NCBI GenBank assembly: GCA_943737045.1
Contig: CALSFV010000009.1
Span: forward strand, 1,240,001-1,304,000
From: Parapristionchus giblindavisi
Taxonomy: Eukaryota > Nematoda > Chromadorea > Rhabditida > Diplogasteridae
Direction: 5' to 3'
Length of the DNA: 64,000 nucleotides
The notes beneath the pieces were generated by a model. That model saw only the letters and a list, made by a program, of their open reading frames with translations. It made no database searches and was not told the origin of the DNA. The position numbers were made by a program, and so were the translations under genes. This document shows positions 1-10,343 of the stretch, piece after piece. Position 1 is the first letter of the stretch, and each line of letters starts with the position of its first letter.

Positions 1-183
1 TATGATTGACCATAGTGAGGTAAAGGAGAAGGCCTAGGCACTTGATTTCGCCAAATTTGCATTTTTATCGATTTTTTGAGCTTCCACTTCTGGCAGCCAT
101 ATCTCACTCAATTTCTGACCTACAACAAAAATTTTTTTTCCATTCGATTCGAAATGAACTAATCTAGAAGATACTCAAGAAAG

Positions 184-451
184 TAAAGGTAAAGGTAAAA
201 GGTACAACCCGTTATTCAAGGCACACGAAGTCCTGCGGGTTATCACTGCTAGGCCAGTGATATTTCAAGGCCAATTCAGTCCGGAGGGCCTAATCTCTTC
301 TTCGGACCTACTTTACCGCATGATCTAGTCACTACCAATTCCCCTTTCGGGCGCCTTGGTGAGGCGGAGGCGGTGAAGCGACCGGGAATCGAACCCAGGA
401 CAGATGGAATGATGGGGCGCGCCATAGACCACTACACCACTTCGCCTCTTC
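184..451 (-). mobile_element. tRNA-derived SINE
   Basis: Read on the minus strand, the element begins near 448 with a tRNA-like head: an A-box-like TGGTGTAGTGG and a B-box GGTTCGATTCC with a pairing T-stem (CTGGG/CCCGG). It ends near 184 in a short TTTACC-type repeat tail. The insertion interrupts the left arm of the foldback element; the right arm (about 2065-2085) shows the uninterrupted sequence. AGAAAG flanks both ends (178-183 and 452-457) as a target duplication. This is the layout expected of a SINE moved by a LINE. It is not a functional tRNA gene because the acceptor stem does not pair well. Confidence 0.75.
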
Positions 452-1030
452 AGAAAGTATAAGTGCTAAAACGCGATCTTCTACCTGTATTCTTCAAAAA
501 ACTGATTTTTTGAGTACAAAATGCTAATTTTCTCAAAACTTTTCCACAAAAGATACGATTTTTATTCGCGATTCTGATTCCCCATCCTCGAATTGAGGTG
601 CGTACATATTTCATCAGTCATAACTCACGACAAGCCATATCGATCCTCAGAGAGAGCCGGACTTATCGTTATTTTCATTCAAAAATACATTTCTTATCTC
701 ACCTCTCCTCATTTTCATGCAAATTCTCAAGCATAGTATACCAATCGAAAGCTCTCGACGAGCTCTACAAAAATGACTTAGTAGTACAAGTCATGAAATT
801 TGACCGTATTCAAGATATTCTAGAAAATCCTTTTTTCACTGGCAATTATTGTGCAATGTAATCGATTCACAACGAAAAATTGCTCTTAAACAACAACAAG
901 GGCATCTCGAAGCTCGGCCATTTCGAATTCAATGGTGACACTATCTCTGCGTGGAGATTCAGAGGCGTTGGAAAGGGAATGCAAGTAACGGGACAGAAAG
1001 GAATCACTAGTTCCATCACTTTCCACAGTC

Positions 1031-1586
1031 ATGGAGGCAAGTTGTCGAGACGGTCTGAGGGATGAGGACAAGCAGAAGATTGTCAACGGAGCTGAGCCCC
1101 ATTTCTGGTTCTTCCCTACCAAGCAGTCGACTGTAGAGCCTGACAATGTGGACGATGAATCAGTGACAGGACAAGTCCCTGCCATGAGACTGACCCCCTC
1201 ATCCCCTCTCTTCGCATGCAGTCGGTGCTCTTCCAGCTTTATTCGACACTCGAATTTCCTCCGGCACATCGACAAGGTACAACACACTATCAGACCGGAG
1301 AAGGTCTCAGTACGATTTCGCTCTCGGTCTCTGCAAGCGAATGGTCGAGGAAGTGCAGCAAGGAGTAGGAATCGATCTTCTTGTTGAGTCTTTCAAGGAG
1401 TACCAGCAGGCTGCTGATCATCCCAAGCCGATTGGATGGGCACTAAGGACTACGAAGAAGGTAGGGAAGTACAACCAGAAGGCGAAGGATATGGTAACTG
1501 CACTTTTCAACGAGTACTACAATGATGCCAAGAAGCTGTTTCGTATTTCAGAAAGTTTATTTTTCAATGATGAATATCTCAGATAA
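1031..1586 (+). pseudogene. Zinc-finger gene fragment captured in the foldback element
   Basis: Two overlapping reading frames. The first (1031-1387) encodes a C2H2 finger with Cys63, Cys66, His79 and His85 (spacing C-x2-C-x12-H-x5-H). Its frame then degenerates. From about 1302 another frame continues to the stop at 1586 and holds a GWALRTTKKVGKYNQK-type segment, a motif I associate with zinc-finger proteins linked to transposons. One frameshift, or an unrecognised small intron, lies between about 1275 and 1340. It sits between the two arms of the foldback. I cannot name the parent gene. No transposase motif is visible. It may encode a protein of the element or be a captured host gene piece. 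Confidence 0.5.
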
Positions 1587-2239
1587 ACCTTTTTGCAATT
1601 TTATTTATTGTTCCTTCCTTTAACATTATTAACAAATATTTTTTTTTTAAAAACACACATTGGAGAACGCAAAGAGCAATGTTTCGTTGTGAAGGATTTT
1701 CTAGAATATCTTGAATACGGTCAAATTTCTTGACTTGTACTACTAAGTCATTTTTGTAGAGCTCGTCGAGAGCTTTCGATTGGTATACTATGCTTGAGAA
1801 TTTGCATGAAAATGAGGAGAGGTGAGATAAGAAATGTATTTTTGAATGAAAATAACGCTAAGTCCGGCTCTCTCTGAGGATCGATATGGCTTGTCGTGAG
1901 TTATGACTGATGAAATATGTACGCACCTCAATTCGAGGATGGGGAATCAGAATCGTGAATAAAAATCGTATCCTTTGTGGAAAAGTTTTGAGAAAATTAG
2001 CATTTGGAACTCAAAAAATCAGTTTTTTGAAGAAAACAGGTAGAAGATCGCGTTTTTGCACGTATCCTTTCTTGAATATCTTCTAGATTAGTTCATTTCG
2101 AATCGATTGGAAAAAAAAATTTGTTGTAGGTCAAAAATTGAGTGAGATATGGCTGCCGGAAGTGGAAGATCAAAAAATCGATAAAAATGCAAATATGGCG
2201 AAATCAAGTGCCTAGGACTTCTCCTTTACCTCACTATGG

Positions 2240-2805
2240 CCAATCATATAAATCTCATCCAAATCGGTGAGAAAAGTTTAAAAACTGTCGGGAAAAGGTC
2301 TCATTTTCCTACGTTTTTACAGGAGACCCGTGTTATGAAGGGATTGGTGGAAAACTCATTCGAGGGAGTTGATCAATTGCTCGGTGAGGGGGCGGGGTGT
2401 GCCTCGAGATATACGAGCTAGATAGTAGATTATGAAAATATATTTGAAGGAGCAAAAAATAAATATATAAATGAAATATCGAAAAAGGAGGGGTATAGAG
2501 ATTACCACGATTCAAATGAACTACATAAAGAATTATTTGCCTAGTTTTCTTGGTTATCCTGAGAGAAAATTCTCTCGCACTATTATTATTAAAAGATCAA
2601 AAGTTCAAAGTTCAAAGCCATCGATACTCTTACGACTAACTAGCACGACCGCTCAACTAGAAAATTGGATTATAGTGTACTCGGCATCAAAGGCAAATGG
2701 ACCCCGAGGCAGAATACAGTGAATAGTGGTAACGTATTGTCTGTGCAAACTCGCAGAAAGCAATCGGAAGTCACTTTCCTTACCTGAATCCGTCTATCCC
2801 CAAAG
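2240..2805. other. 3' flank of gene block A, no gene
   Basis: This stretch matches the 3' flanks of blocks B-E (for example about 9690-10140, 16857-17340, 30582-31085 and 56118-56580), with shared TGGAAAACTCATTCGAGGG and TTCAAAGTTCAAAG segments. Short ORFs here are not conserved between copies. It ends at the LINE insertion point CAAAG (2801-2805). Confidence 0.6.
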
Positions 2806-3736
2806 TCCTCTTCTTTTTTTGCTATACACTTTTGATCTTCCCCGGGTATTTTCTCCCTTCCCTGGTCTTTCCTGTAGGCTTTTTGCTGACGATGTCAAAC
2901 TATTTACTGCTTATGACCCACTTTCGCCATCTGATTCTCATTCCCATTTTCAGTCGGGGTTATCGGCTTTCATAGATTACTGCAAAAAATGGCAGTTAGA
3001 AGTTGCTACAAACAAATGCAACGTTATTTATTTAGGCAAAAACAATCCCTACCATAAGTACCAACTTAATTCTATTGACCTACCCCACACCACTTCTGTT
3101 AAGGACCTAGGAGTCCTTATTGATGTATCTCTCAATTTCGATACCCACATCTCTACTGTTTGCAATAAAGCTTCATCTCTTATTTACCTTCTCTTTCGTA
3201 GTGTCACATGTACTTTACCTGAACCTTATATTCGTGCCTATCAATCTTTCATTATTCCCATATTAGAATATGCTTCCCCCGTCTGGTCCCCTTCAGCTAA
3301 AGGCAGAATCCGTAGATTAGAAAAGGCTCAACATTTATTCACTCGCTTACTTTTCTATCGTTGTTCTCGTTCTAAAATTGTATGCCCTTCGTATGCAAAT
3401 AGACTATCATTCTATGCACTCCCTAGTCTCTATGTTCGTCGAATTGTTTCCGATCTCATTCTAGCACTTAAAATATTCGCTTGTACTGTAGACCTTCCTA
3501 TTAGTCGTTTTTATACATATCGATCTATTAGCCGTCGTCAAAATGCTTTTGTTCTCCACATCCCCAAGTCCAATAGAGAAAACCTAAAAGCATCATTCTC
3601 CCATAGAACATCCCGATTTTTGAATAAACTGCATACAATTTGTGACCCTAAATTGTCGATCCCTTGTATTAAACGTCATCTAATTGTTTTCCCTGATCTT
3701 CCGAATAAACTAGGTGTTGCTGTCCCAAATTTGTAA
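2806..3736 (+). pseudogene. LINE reverse transcriptase, C-terminal fragment
   Basis: The frame is open from flanking DNA (2726) to the stop at 3736, but only the part from 2806 belongs to the element. It starts at the QSPLLFLLYTFDL region just before the catalytic motif, which reads FADD (about residues 53-56 of the ORF), followed by the thumb and C-terminal region with KDLGVLID and EYASPVWSP, typical of CR1/Jockey-like LINEs. The fingers domain and the endonuclease are absent because of 5' truncation, so it cannot be active. No internal stop is seen, which suggests a fairly recent insertion. Confidence 0.85.
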
Positions 3737-4040
3737 TCCCCGTCCCATCTTCCCGGTCGACTTGATCTTTGATCTCTCCCTCCCTGCTCACTCAGAGATC
3801 CAATACGATATACATTGGATTTGCGGCTGCTCCACCGCACAAGAGGCTCCTCCCCTCTTCACTCTTCCTGACTGTAGCAGAAGGCGTGATCAATTGATCT
3901 CTCACCTTCCCCCCCCCCCCCCCATCCCCATCCACTTCTCTTTTAATAATTTTTATTCTCTCACATATTTTTTTCTTGCACTCGAACATGTACTTGTTGA
4001 AACACCCTTGCGGTGTACGATAAATAAATAAATAAATAAA
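2806..4040 (+). mobile_element. 5'-truncated non-LTR retrotransposon (LINE)
   Basis: The insertion is bounded by CAAAG on both sides (2801-2805 and 4041-4045). The other four gene blocks have the uninterrupted site CCCCAAAGAGTAACT (near 10134, 17335, 31080 and 56575), so the boundaries are directly supported. The 3' end carries a TAAA-type tail (about 4019-4040) after ACACCCTTGCGGTGTACGA. The body encodes only the C-terminal part of a reverse transcriptase; the 5' end is missing, as usual for target-primed insertions. Confidence 0.9.
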
Positions 4041-5169
4041 CAAAGAGTAACTATCGGTAGTGGGCAGTCAAAAACAATCAAAATGAGGCAAGACAGGGGA
4101 AGGGATATATAAAGGGATAAAGAAAGTCATCGGTCTATCGTCTACTATAATGCATAGGGAACGATTGCTGCATTAAGGGAAGAGGATTCAATGCCTAAGA
4201 AAGTTTATTATTCAAAGAGGTACAAAGTTCAAAGATCAAAAGATCAAGGTTCAAAGCTCAAAGATCACTGCTCTCCACTTTTCACGGTTTCAGACTCAGT
4301 TTTAGGCTCGGCGAATTTCATCATCAACTTCTTCTTCATCTCCTCGTCATGGAACTGCGTCCATAATGCTGTGCCGTCGGCCATCTGAAAGATCAAAGAT
4401 CAAAGATCAAAGATCAAAAATCAAAATACAAAGATCACACAACCCACCTCTAGACCATCACGAATGTCGCGAAGCGTCAGTCTGTGGCGTGCGCGCCGCA
4501 TGATCCCTGAAAAAAATCAATCTATTTAAAAATCAATAATTAAAAGAGTACTGTAGTCCATCAATCGATAAATCAATCAATAACCGTACGTCGTGGTGTT
4601 CAGCCGCAGTGCGCCTGACGGCGCGACCAGATACGGTAGACGAATCTGAATAACAAAGGAATGCGTAGAATATTTCATAAGCAAAGCCGACAATCTTTAC
4701 AATATAAAAAATCGATAAAATGAAATATCAATCGTACCTTGACGGCAACTTCGATTATACCCTTGATGAGGTAGACAAGCGCCTCGGTCACGATCTCTCC
4801 GACGTCCGGAGGCATCTGAAATGAGGAGGGAATGAGCGTTACTTCGTTATACGTTGCAGTACGACTCCGTCGTAGCTGGAAACGCAATACTCTTTTTCAA
4901 CGACGTTTAGGTCATTGCATGCGCTTCTCTTTTAGCTCTCTGGAAATAAATAAAAAAGAACAAAACGCGCAAAAGTGAGAGTAGAAAGTGAGAGTGGGTG
5001 GTGCAGAAAGAGTACACAAAAACGTGTATTTTGTGGCATTTCACCAAGTTTTCACTATGTTGTAGAAACGCTGTATGGCCTCTGTTCCTTCCATCTCCCC
5101 CCAGTCGGTTCTTTGTTTCGTATAATTCACTTAGCGGGCAGAGCAATGATTCTTTGTTGAGCGGGAGTT

Positions 5170-5383
5170 CTCTGGTATTTCCAAACTAGTAGTTTCCTTA
5201 CGTGACGTCACAGACTAGTAGTTTACTGCTAGTTTACGATTAGTGGAAGAACATTTGACGAAATGCATTACCGTATTATAAACCACCTCTAGTAAACTTT
5301 TAACTACGTTTAACAAGCCGTAGACTTGCAAGTCTACCGCTAGTGTGAAATATAAGTAAACTACTAGTTTGAAAATACCAGAG
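5170..5383. mobile_element. MITE with CTCTGGTATT inverted ends
   Basis: 214 bp with inverted ends CTCTGGTATTTCCAAACTAG and its near complement ending ATACCAGAG; the interior repeats ACTAGTAGTTTAC. The same element stands at 18459-18673 in copy C and is absent from the matching introns of B, D and E. Confidence 0.75.
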
Positions 5384-5540
5384 TTGTCGCTGGAAACAAA
5401 CAAATAGACAAATTGTCACTGTTGTGACGCAATACCGTCATTACTCTGCGCATTACTGCCTGAGATGATAAATTGAACTCAATTGTGGCGCTAAAATTAC
5501 TCATCTTTTCTACTCAACTCTAGGCATCGCAAACCCATCA

Positions 5541-5635
5541 TTCAAAAGTTACGAAAAGAAAAGAAAAGCTGAGAACACTCTCTTCGTTTTACACACTCTC
5601 TCGCCTCTTTTTCGATTCTTTTCGTAACTTTTGAA
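5541..5635. mobile_element. Short MITE, TTCAAAAGTTACGAAAAGAA ends
   Basis: 95 bp with perfect 20-bp inverted ends and a central CACACTCTCTCGCCTC. Copy C has the same unit at 18830-18924. Related units occur in introns or flanks near 11268-11364, 13407-13515, 15636-15738, 21838-21957, 23739-23835, 37820-37917, 43228-43330, 49015-49110 and 60745-60842. Confidence 0.7.
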
Positions 5636-5692
5636 CAGTAAATCAGGGAGTTAGTTATATTTTAATTTAGCACTGACCACACACCCATACAC

Positions 5693-5976
5693 AAAAAAAT
5701 TCAGCCAATTTGACTACCTTATTTTCGAGAAAATCAACTTTTAGTGCAGTCATTTAGCCGTTGGAGTGGAGACAACGGGCGAGAGAGTGTGGTGATACGA
5801 GAGAGCAGAGAGATACAATCACGTCCACCCCCTACCTTCCCATGTTGGTCGCCGCACCTGCCTCTCTGCTCTCTCGTATCACCACACTCTCTCGCCCGTT
5901 GTCTCCACTCCAACGGCTAAATGACTGCACTAGATTTTCTCGAAAATAAGGTTGTCAAATTGGCTGAAATTTTTTC
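5693..5976. mobile_element. MITE with AAATTCAGCCAATTTGAC inverted ends
   Basis: Arms of about 110 bp: 5693-5810 (through GGAGACAACGGGCGAGAGAG) is mirrored at about 5865-5976. The same element is at about 18957-19246 in copy C. No coding potential. The following 5977-6290 is shared with copy C (19247-19560) and holds no recognisable gene. Confidence 0.7.
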
Positions 5977-6348
5977 GATGAAAACATGAAGAAATTCCGG
6001 TCCGATCTATGTATCTCGCATAAAACACTCTTGACTTTGAGAGAAATTTCAATTTTGAAAATTTCTGAAACTTTTACATGAAAAATAAATTGGACAGGCG
6101 TGATTGCCATCGAATTCTGCCCCTGGGAGCACAGTCTGTAAATTTTAGCACCATCTAGTGAGGAGAAATGACTAAAAAGGCGATTTCAAGGCGACGTCGT
6201 TTGGCCTCAACGGTACATCTAGGCGCAAAATGAACATGACCATCGTCAACAGCACCCATGAGAACCCCGATCCTCAAATTTTTATTTTTCGACTGTGCCA
6301 GATTTCACATATTTTGGTCGAGTCTTAGGCAAACAGCCTCATATAGGT

Positions 6349-6392
6349 ATTTATTTATTTATTTATTTATCGTACACCACAAGGGTGTTTCA
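6349..6392 (-). repeat. Inverted LINE 3'-end fragment
   Basis: ATTTATTTATCGTACACCAC followed by AAGGGTGTTTCA is the reverse complement of the 3' end of the LINE at 3990-4040, with one difference in about 28 bases. The same fragment is found at 12186-12312, 41978-42172 and 59452-59498, in each case in the intron after the second ADA1-like exon. It is therefore an old insertion that predates the block duplications. Confidence 0.7.
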
Positions 6393-6700
6393 GGTATCCA
6401 TGAACGGTGGCAAACACAAATGTGACGTCACAAGCGTAGACGCTTGTGACGTCACGTTTCCGGAAAACGGTCATGGTTACGGCACCTACGGCACATTTTT
6501 GACATAATTACGACAGTGATCTTTGATCTTTAACTAGCTGAGTACCCATTCAATCTAACAACAGCACTAAAGGTTTTTCGAGATCAATACTATCAATACT
6601 ATGGCTATCTCGCGACCGTAGAATGATGCTACCGTACCTCGCATCCGTCAAGTAGGTGCGTGAAGAGGCGTTCGTGTGCGGCGTGTACGGTAGGTGGCAG

Positions 6701-6865
6701 AGTAAAATTAGGGCTTTTCGAAAATTTGAGGAATGCCCACTGCAAAAATTACGTTTAGGTTAAATTTTTGTAAAAAAAAGTGAAGGCCCCTGTAAAATTA
6801 ACCATTTTTGTTCGGATGCCCCTGTAGAATCGAGCTCCAGGTATTTCGCCTATATATGGTGTGCG
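6701..6865. mobile_element. Diverged copy of the CATACATGGGCG MITE
   Basis: GAATGCCCACTGCAAAAATT, GGCCCCTGTAAAATTAACC and TCGAGCTCCAGGTAT match the better preserved MITE at 38738-38929 and the copy at about 52025-52160. It lies at the deletion junction that fuses the two genes in block A. Confidence 0.6.
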
Positions 6866-7573
6866 CGCCTCGTTTACAAATCACACTACTCTATTTCCAT
6901 CGATATAAGCGCATTGAAATCAATCACTACCGTATCCCTAATTCTACCGTAACCAATCAATCAATCCACGACTACCGTACCTGTAGTATCAGCAGGGCAG
7001 TCTCGACTGCTGCAGGTAGAGTGTGTAGGAGGCACGACGTCGATGATCCTCGCGAAGTGAACGGAGCAGCTTGCGCACTCTGACACAACACACATTGTGA
7101 GTTTTTTTTTAATTTTACGAGACATGTTTCATTAACATAGGTCTTAAGAAGATTAAATCTGATTTTAAAAAAAAAAACAAAGAATAAATGATAATTGACA
7201 AAATCTCTCGTGGTGAACACGCCCAGGCATGGGATTGTCTCGCGGATCTGAGCGTACAACGCGCGCTCTCGTCCGTTCACCGCTTCTGCGAGGAGGACCT
7301 CAAATCATAATAGTAGTAGTAGGTAAACATATCACAATCATTATTATAAGCGAACGTCAATGAGCACAAGGTTTGCTTTCACAATTTCAGCTCAGCCATA
7401 TGCTAATGTGCGAACACGAATTCAACAGGCGTGGGCAGTTGAAATGTAACAAGGAAGACTAGACGACAAGATCACTCGAGACCAACTTAAAGGGGGTATA
7501 GGAATGGGTCATGAGGAATAAAGATCCGAATGGAATGAGGGTAGATCATTCTGGCATTATCTCCCTCTTCTGA

Positions 7574-8075
7574 CAAGGGAATCCTTTCAGCTCGCGGAAA
7601 CCAATCCAGATGAAAATTTGCAGAGGCATTCTTGAAGGCGATAGAAAATGATATGTGAAGTCGAAAAATGCAGCAGGGCAATACCCTAGCCGCAGCATCT
7701 ATCCAAACTTGGTCAAACTTAGCGCGCATTCGCCGCCAACAATTTTAATTTATTGTCCCTATCTCTGAAGAATGGTATCAACTTGATTGGTGAATGCGTT
7801 GGAAAGTATCTCGTACAATACAGACAAAAAAAATTCCGAAAAGATAACATCAAAGCTGTTGTACGAAGGAACTGCGCCACCAATAAGGTCTCTCTCATTG
7901 CTTCAGAATGCGGCGAATGCGCGCAAAATTTGACCAAGTTTGGATAGATGCTGCGGCTATGGTATTGCCCTGCTGCATTTTTCGACTTCACATATCATTT
8001 TCTATCGCCTTCAACATTGCCTCTGCAAATTTTCATCTGGATTGGTTTCCGCGAGCTGAAAGGATTCCCTTGTGA
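7574..8075. mobile_element. Foldback element with GACAAGGGAATCC ends
   Basis: 7576-7745 is mirrored at about 7905-8070, including AATCCAGATGAAAATTTGC and the block ending GCATCTATCCAAACTTGGTC. The central 150 bp are unique. The two small ORFs here are arm sequence and not conserved. A single end of the same family lies at about 57541-57640. A run of G's follows at about 8078-8090. Confidence 0.7.
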
Positions 8076-8455
8076 GCCGGGGGGGGGGGGCAACTTGGGA
8101 CATCGCTAATTTTTTATAAATATATAAAATAAAAAAGGTACATAAAATACCTGCAATAATTCGATCATCTCATTTTTGCCTCCGCCACTTGAAGTGGCTG
8201 TCCTCTGAAAAAGGTGAATATATTAATTAAATAATAAACAATAGCACAATTTCCCCCGTAATCAGGGTGATCACTAGAGCTAGAGCATACACTAGAGCTT
8301 TTCGAAAATAAGGTGAAATGTCCCCCCCCCTTGTAAAAATTACTTGTAAAATTCGATACGTCAATTGAAATCTTCAGCTCTACTTTATAAAGTCTTTGAA
8401 AAGTAGGAGATATCATATTCGTACATTTCGTGTGTAATCCAACAAACAATGAAAA

Positions 8456-8744
<289 letters not shown>

Positions 8745-9025
8745 CAATCAATAAATCTCACCTAGATGACGCGGACGCGTACCACGTTGGCAGGAATCTG
8801 ACACCCGACAGCACAAAGCGCAGCTTGCGCTTCTCGTAAACCAACGCGATATTCCACGGGGCTCGCGCCCATATTTCCATCACATTTTCATAATCGATTT
8901 TCAGTACCAAGGAAGCAAATATCCAAACAGTTCAAAACAGTTCTGTGACCTCCTGGGGGGTCCTAGTCGACTTATGTCAACGAATTTTGCACTGATGGTC
9001 CCCGCCATTCTCGGTTCCCTTGTTA

Positions 9026-9124
9026 GGCGGTGTTACATTTTTCAAAACGTGCACACGACGTAACGACGGAGGTGCGGCGGAGGGGGTTACGGCGTGCGCA
9101 CGTTTTGAAAATGTAACACCACCT
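9026..9124. repeat. Inverted repeat with GTGTTACATTTT arms
   Basis: GGTGTTACATTTTTCAAAAC followed by GTGC is mirrored by GCACGTTTTGAAAATGTAACACC, separated by a GC-rich loop of about 50 bp. 8839-9025 has no recognisable feature. This marks the 5' rearrangement boundary of block A. Confidence 0.6.
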
Positions 9125-9130
9125 TACGGT

Positions 9131-10343
9131 ATAATATTCCCTCAAACTATAAACTAGTCAATCAATCAGTCAAAGTCAGTCAAAGTGATTACACCAATTC
9201 CATAAATTTATTCATTTTTATTCATTTCCACTTTCACTATCGAAAAATCGAAACCCTAATGGATGTTCGGAATAAAATGGAAGTCAACGAACAAGCAAAA
9301 GCATAAGAAAGAATAAAAGACAAAGTCACAAATTGGAAGCACATAATGAGTGAAGAGGTCTCGGCTTTAAAGACAACACAAGGTCTTACACAAGGGGAGA
9401 GAGGCAGACACATATGGAGATAGACTCAAGAGAAAAACACATAAAACCAAAAGCCAACTTCCGTTTTTATCCTGTGGCCATCAATCATTTGCAATCCCAT
9501 GTCTAACACTCAACATAAAAATTTATTTTATTAATTAAGTAATCAACAACATATTACAGTATACATTGAGCAAAAATCAGAGATCAAAGGTCAAAGATCA
9601 AAGATCACCGAGTGCTTATTACGGTCGGGGAATATAAGTGAACAACGGGAGAGAAAGAGGGCATAATAAAGATATGATCGATTGATTTATGAAGGGATGG
9701 GTGGAAAACTCATTCGAGGGAGTTGATCAATTGCTCTGAGAGGGGGTTGTGTACCTCGAGATATAAGAGCCAGATAGTAGATTATGAATATATATATTTG
9801 ATGGAATAAATAAATAAATATATAAATGAAATAGCGAGAACAGAAGGGGTATAGAGATTGCCAAGATTCAAATGAACTAAAGTATTATTTGACTAGTTTT
9901 CTATGTTATCCTGAGAGAAAATTCTCTCGCACTATTATTAATAAAAGATGAAAAGTTAAAGTTCAAAGCTATCGATACTCTTACGACTATCCAGCACGAC
10001 CGCTCATCTAAATAACACATAAGGCAAATGGACCCCGATGCAGAATACAGTGCATACTGGTAGCATATTGCCTGTGCAGACTCACCGAAAGCAATCGGAA
10101 GTCACTTTCCTTGCCTGAATCCATCTATCCCCAAAGAGTAACTATCGTTAGTGGGCAGTCAAAAACAATCAAAATGAGGCAAGACAGGGGAAGGCAAATA
10201 GAAAGGGACAACGGAAGTCATCGGTCTATCGTCTACTATAATACATAGGGAACGATTGTTGCATCAGGGGAAGAGGATTCGAAGCCTAAGGAAGTTTATC
10301 ATTGAGGTACAAAGTTCAAAGATCAAGGTTCAAAGATCAATGA
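9131..10343. other. 3' flank of gene block B, no gene
   Basis: Shared with the flanks of C, D and E: CTCAAACTATAA near the start, TTTATTTTATTAATTAAG around 9525, tandem AAAGATC units near 9590, then CACCGAGTGCTTATTACG. On the minus strand this is downstream of the ADA1-like stop and may include its 3' UTR. No ORF is conserved across the five copies. Confidence 0.5.

Larger units (their letters stand above)
1..2239. mobile_element. Foldback DNA element with long inverted arms (left end at window edge)
   Basis: The first roughly 880 bases reappear as the reverse complement at about 1675-2239. The outer block with GTGAGGTAAAGGAGAAG and CCTAGGCACTTGATTT (about 14-50) is mirrored at about 2195-2237, and the inner block 465-870 is mirrored at 1680-2062. 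The arms are slightly diverged. A SINE interrupts the left arm only. The central part (about 1030-1590) holds a zinc-finger coding fragment rather than a transposase. Right of 2239 the sequence continues as the 3' flank of gene block A. I infer a non-autonomous foldback or TIR transposon. The target duplication cannot be checked because the left flank is outside the window. Confidence 0.75.
4265..6700 (-). pseudogene. ADA1/TADA1-like gene, copy A (broken)
   Basis: Exons recognisable by comparison with copy B: 4265-4384 (last exon, 39 codons plus TGA), 4448-4506, 4585-4645, 4738-4815 and a truncated second exon 6638-6700. Exon 1 and exon 3 (the MSLGASTSFG exon) are missing. At 6700 the second exon is cut and joined to sequence that in copy D lies inside the rme-6-like gene, so a deletion removed the gene boundary. 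The 59-nt exon is 5 nt shorter than in B, D and E, and the frame then only holds if the donor before GTTATT is used. Introns carry MITEs also found in copy C. Not functional. Confidence 0.7.

Noticed and set aside
365..450. Functional tRNA gene
   Set aside because: A and B boxes are present but the acceptor stem fails, and the sequence is joined to a SINE body with target duplications.
2726..2805. N-terminal extension of the LINE ORF
   Set aside because: This part is gene-block flank shared with the other copies; the frame is open by chance up to the insertion point.
4675..4887. 70-aa ORF and similar 60-115-aa minus ORFs at 17980, 32641 and 37350
   Set aside because: These are open frames that read through an ADA1-like exon into its introns. 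The exon is reported within the gene instead.
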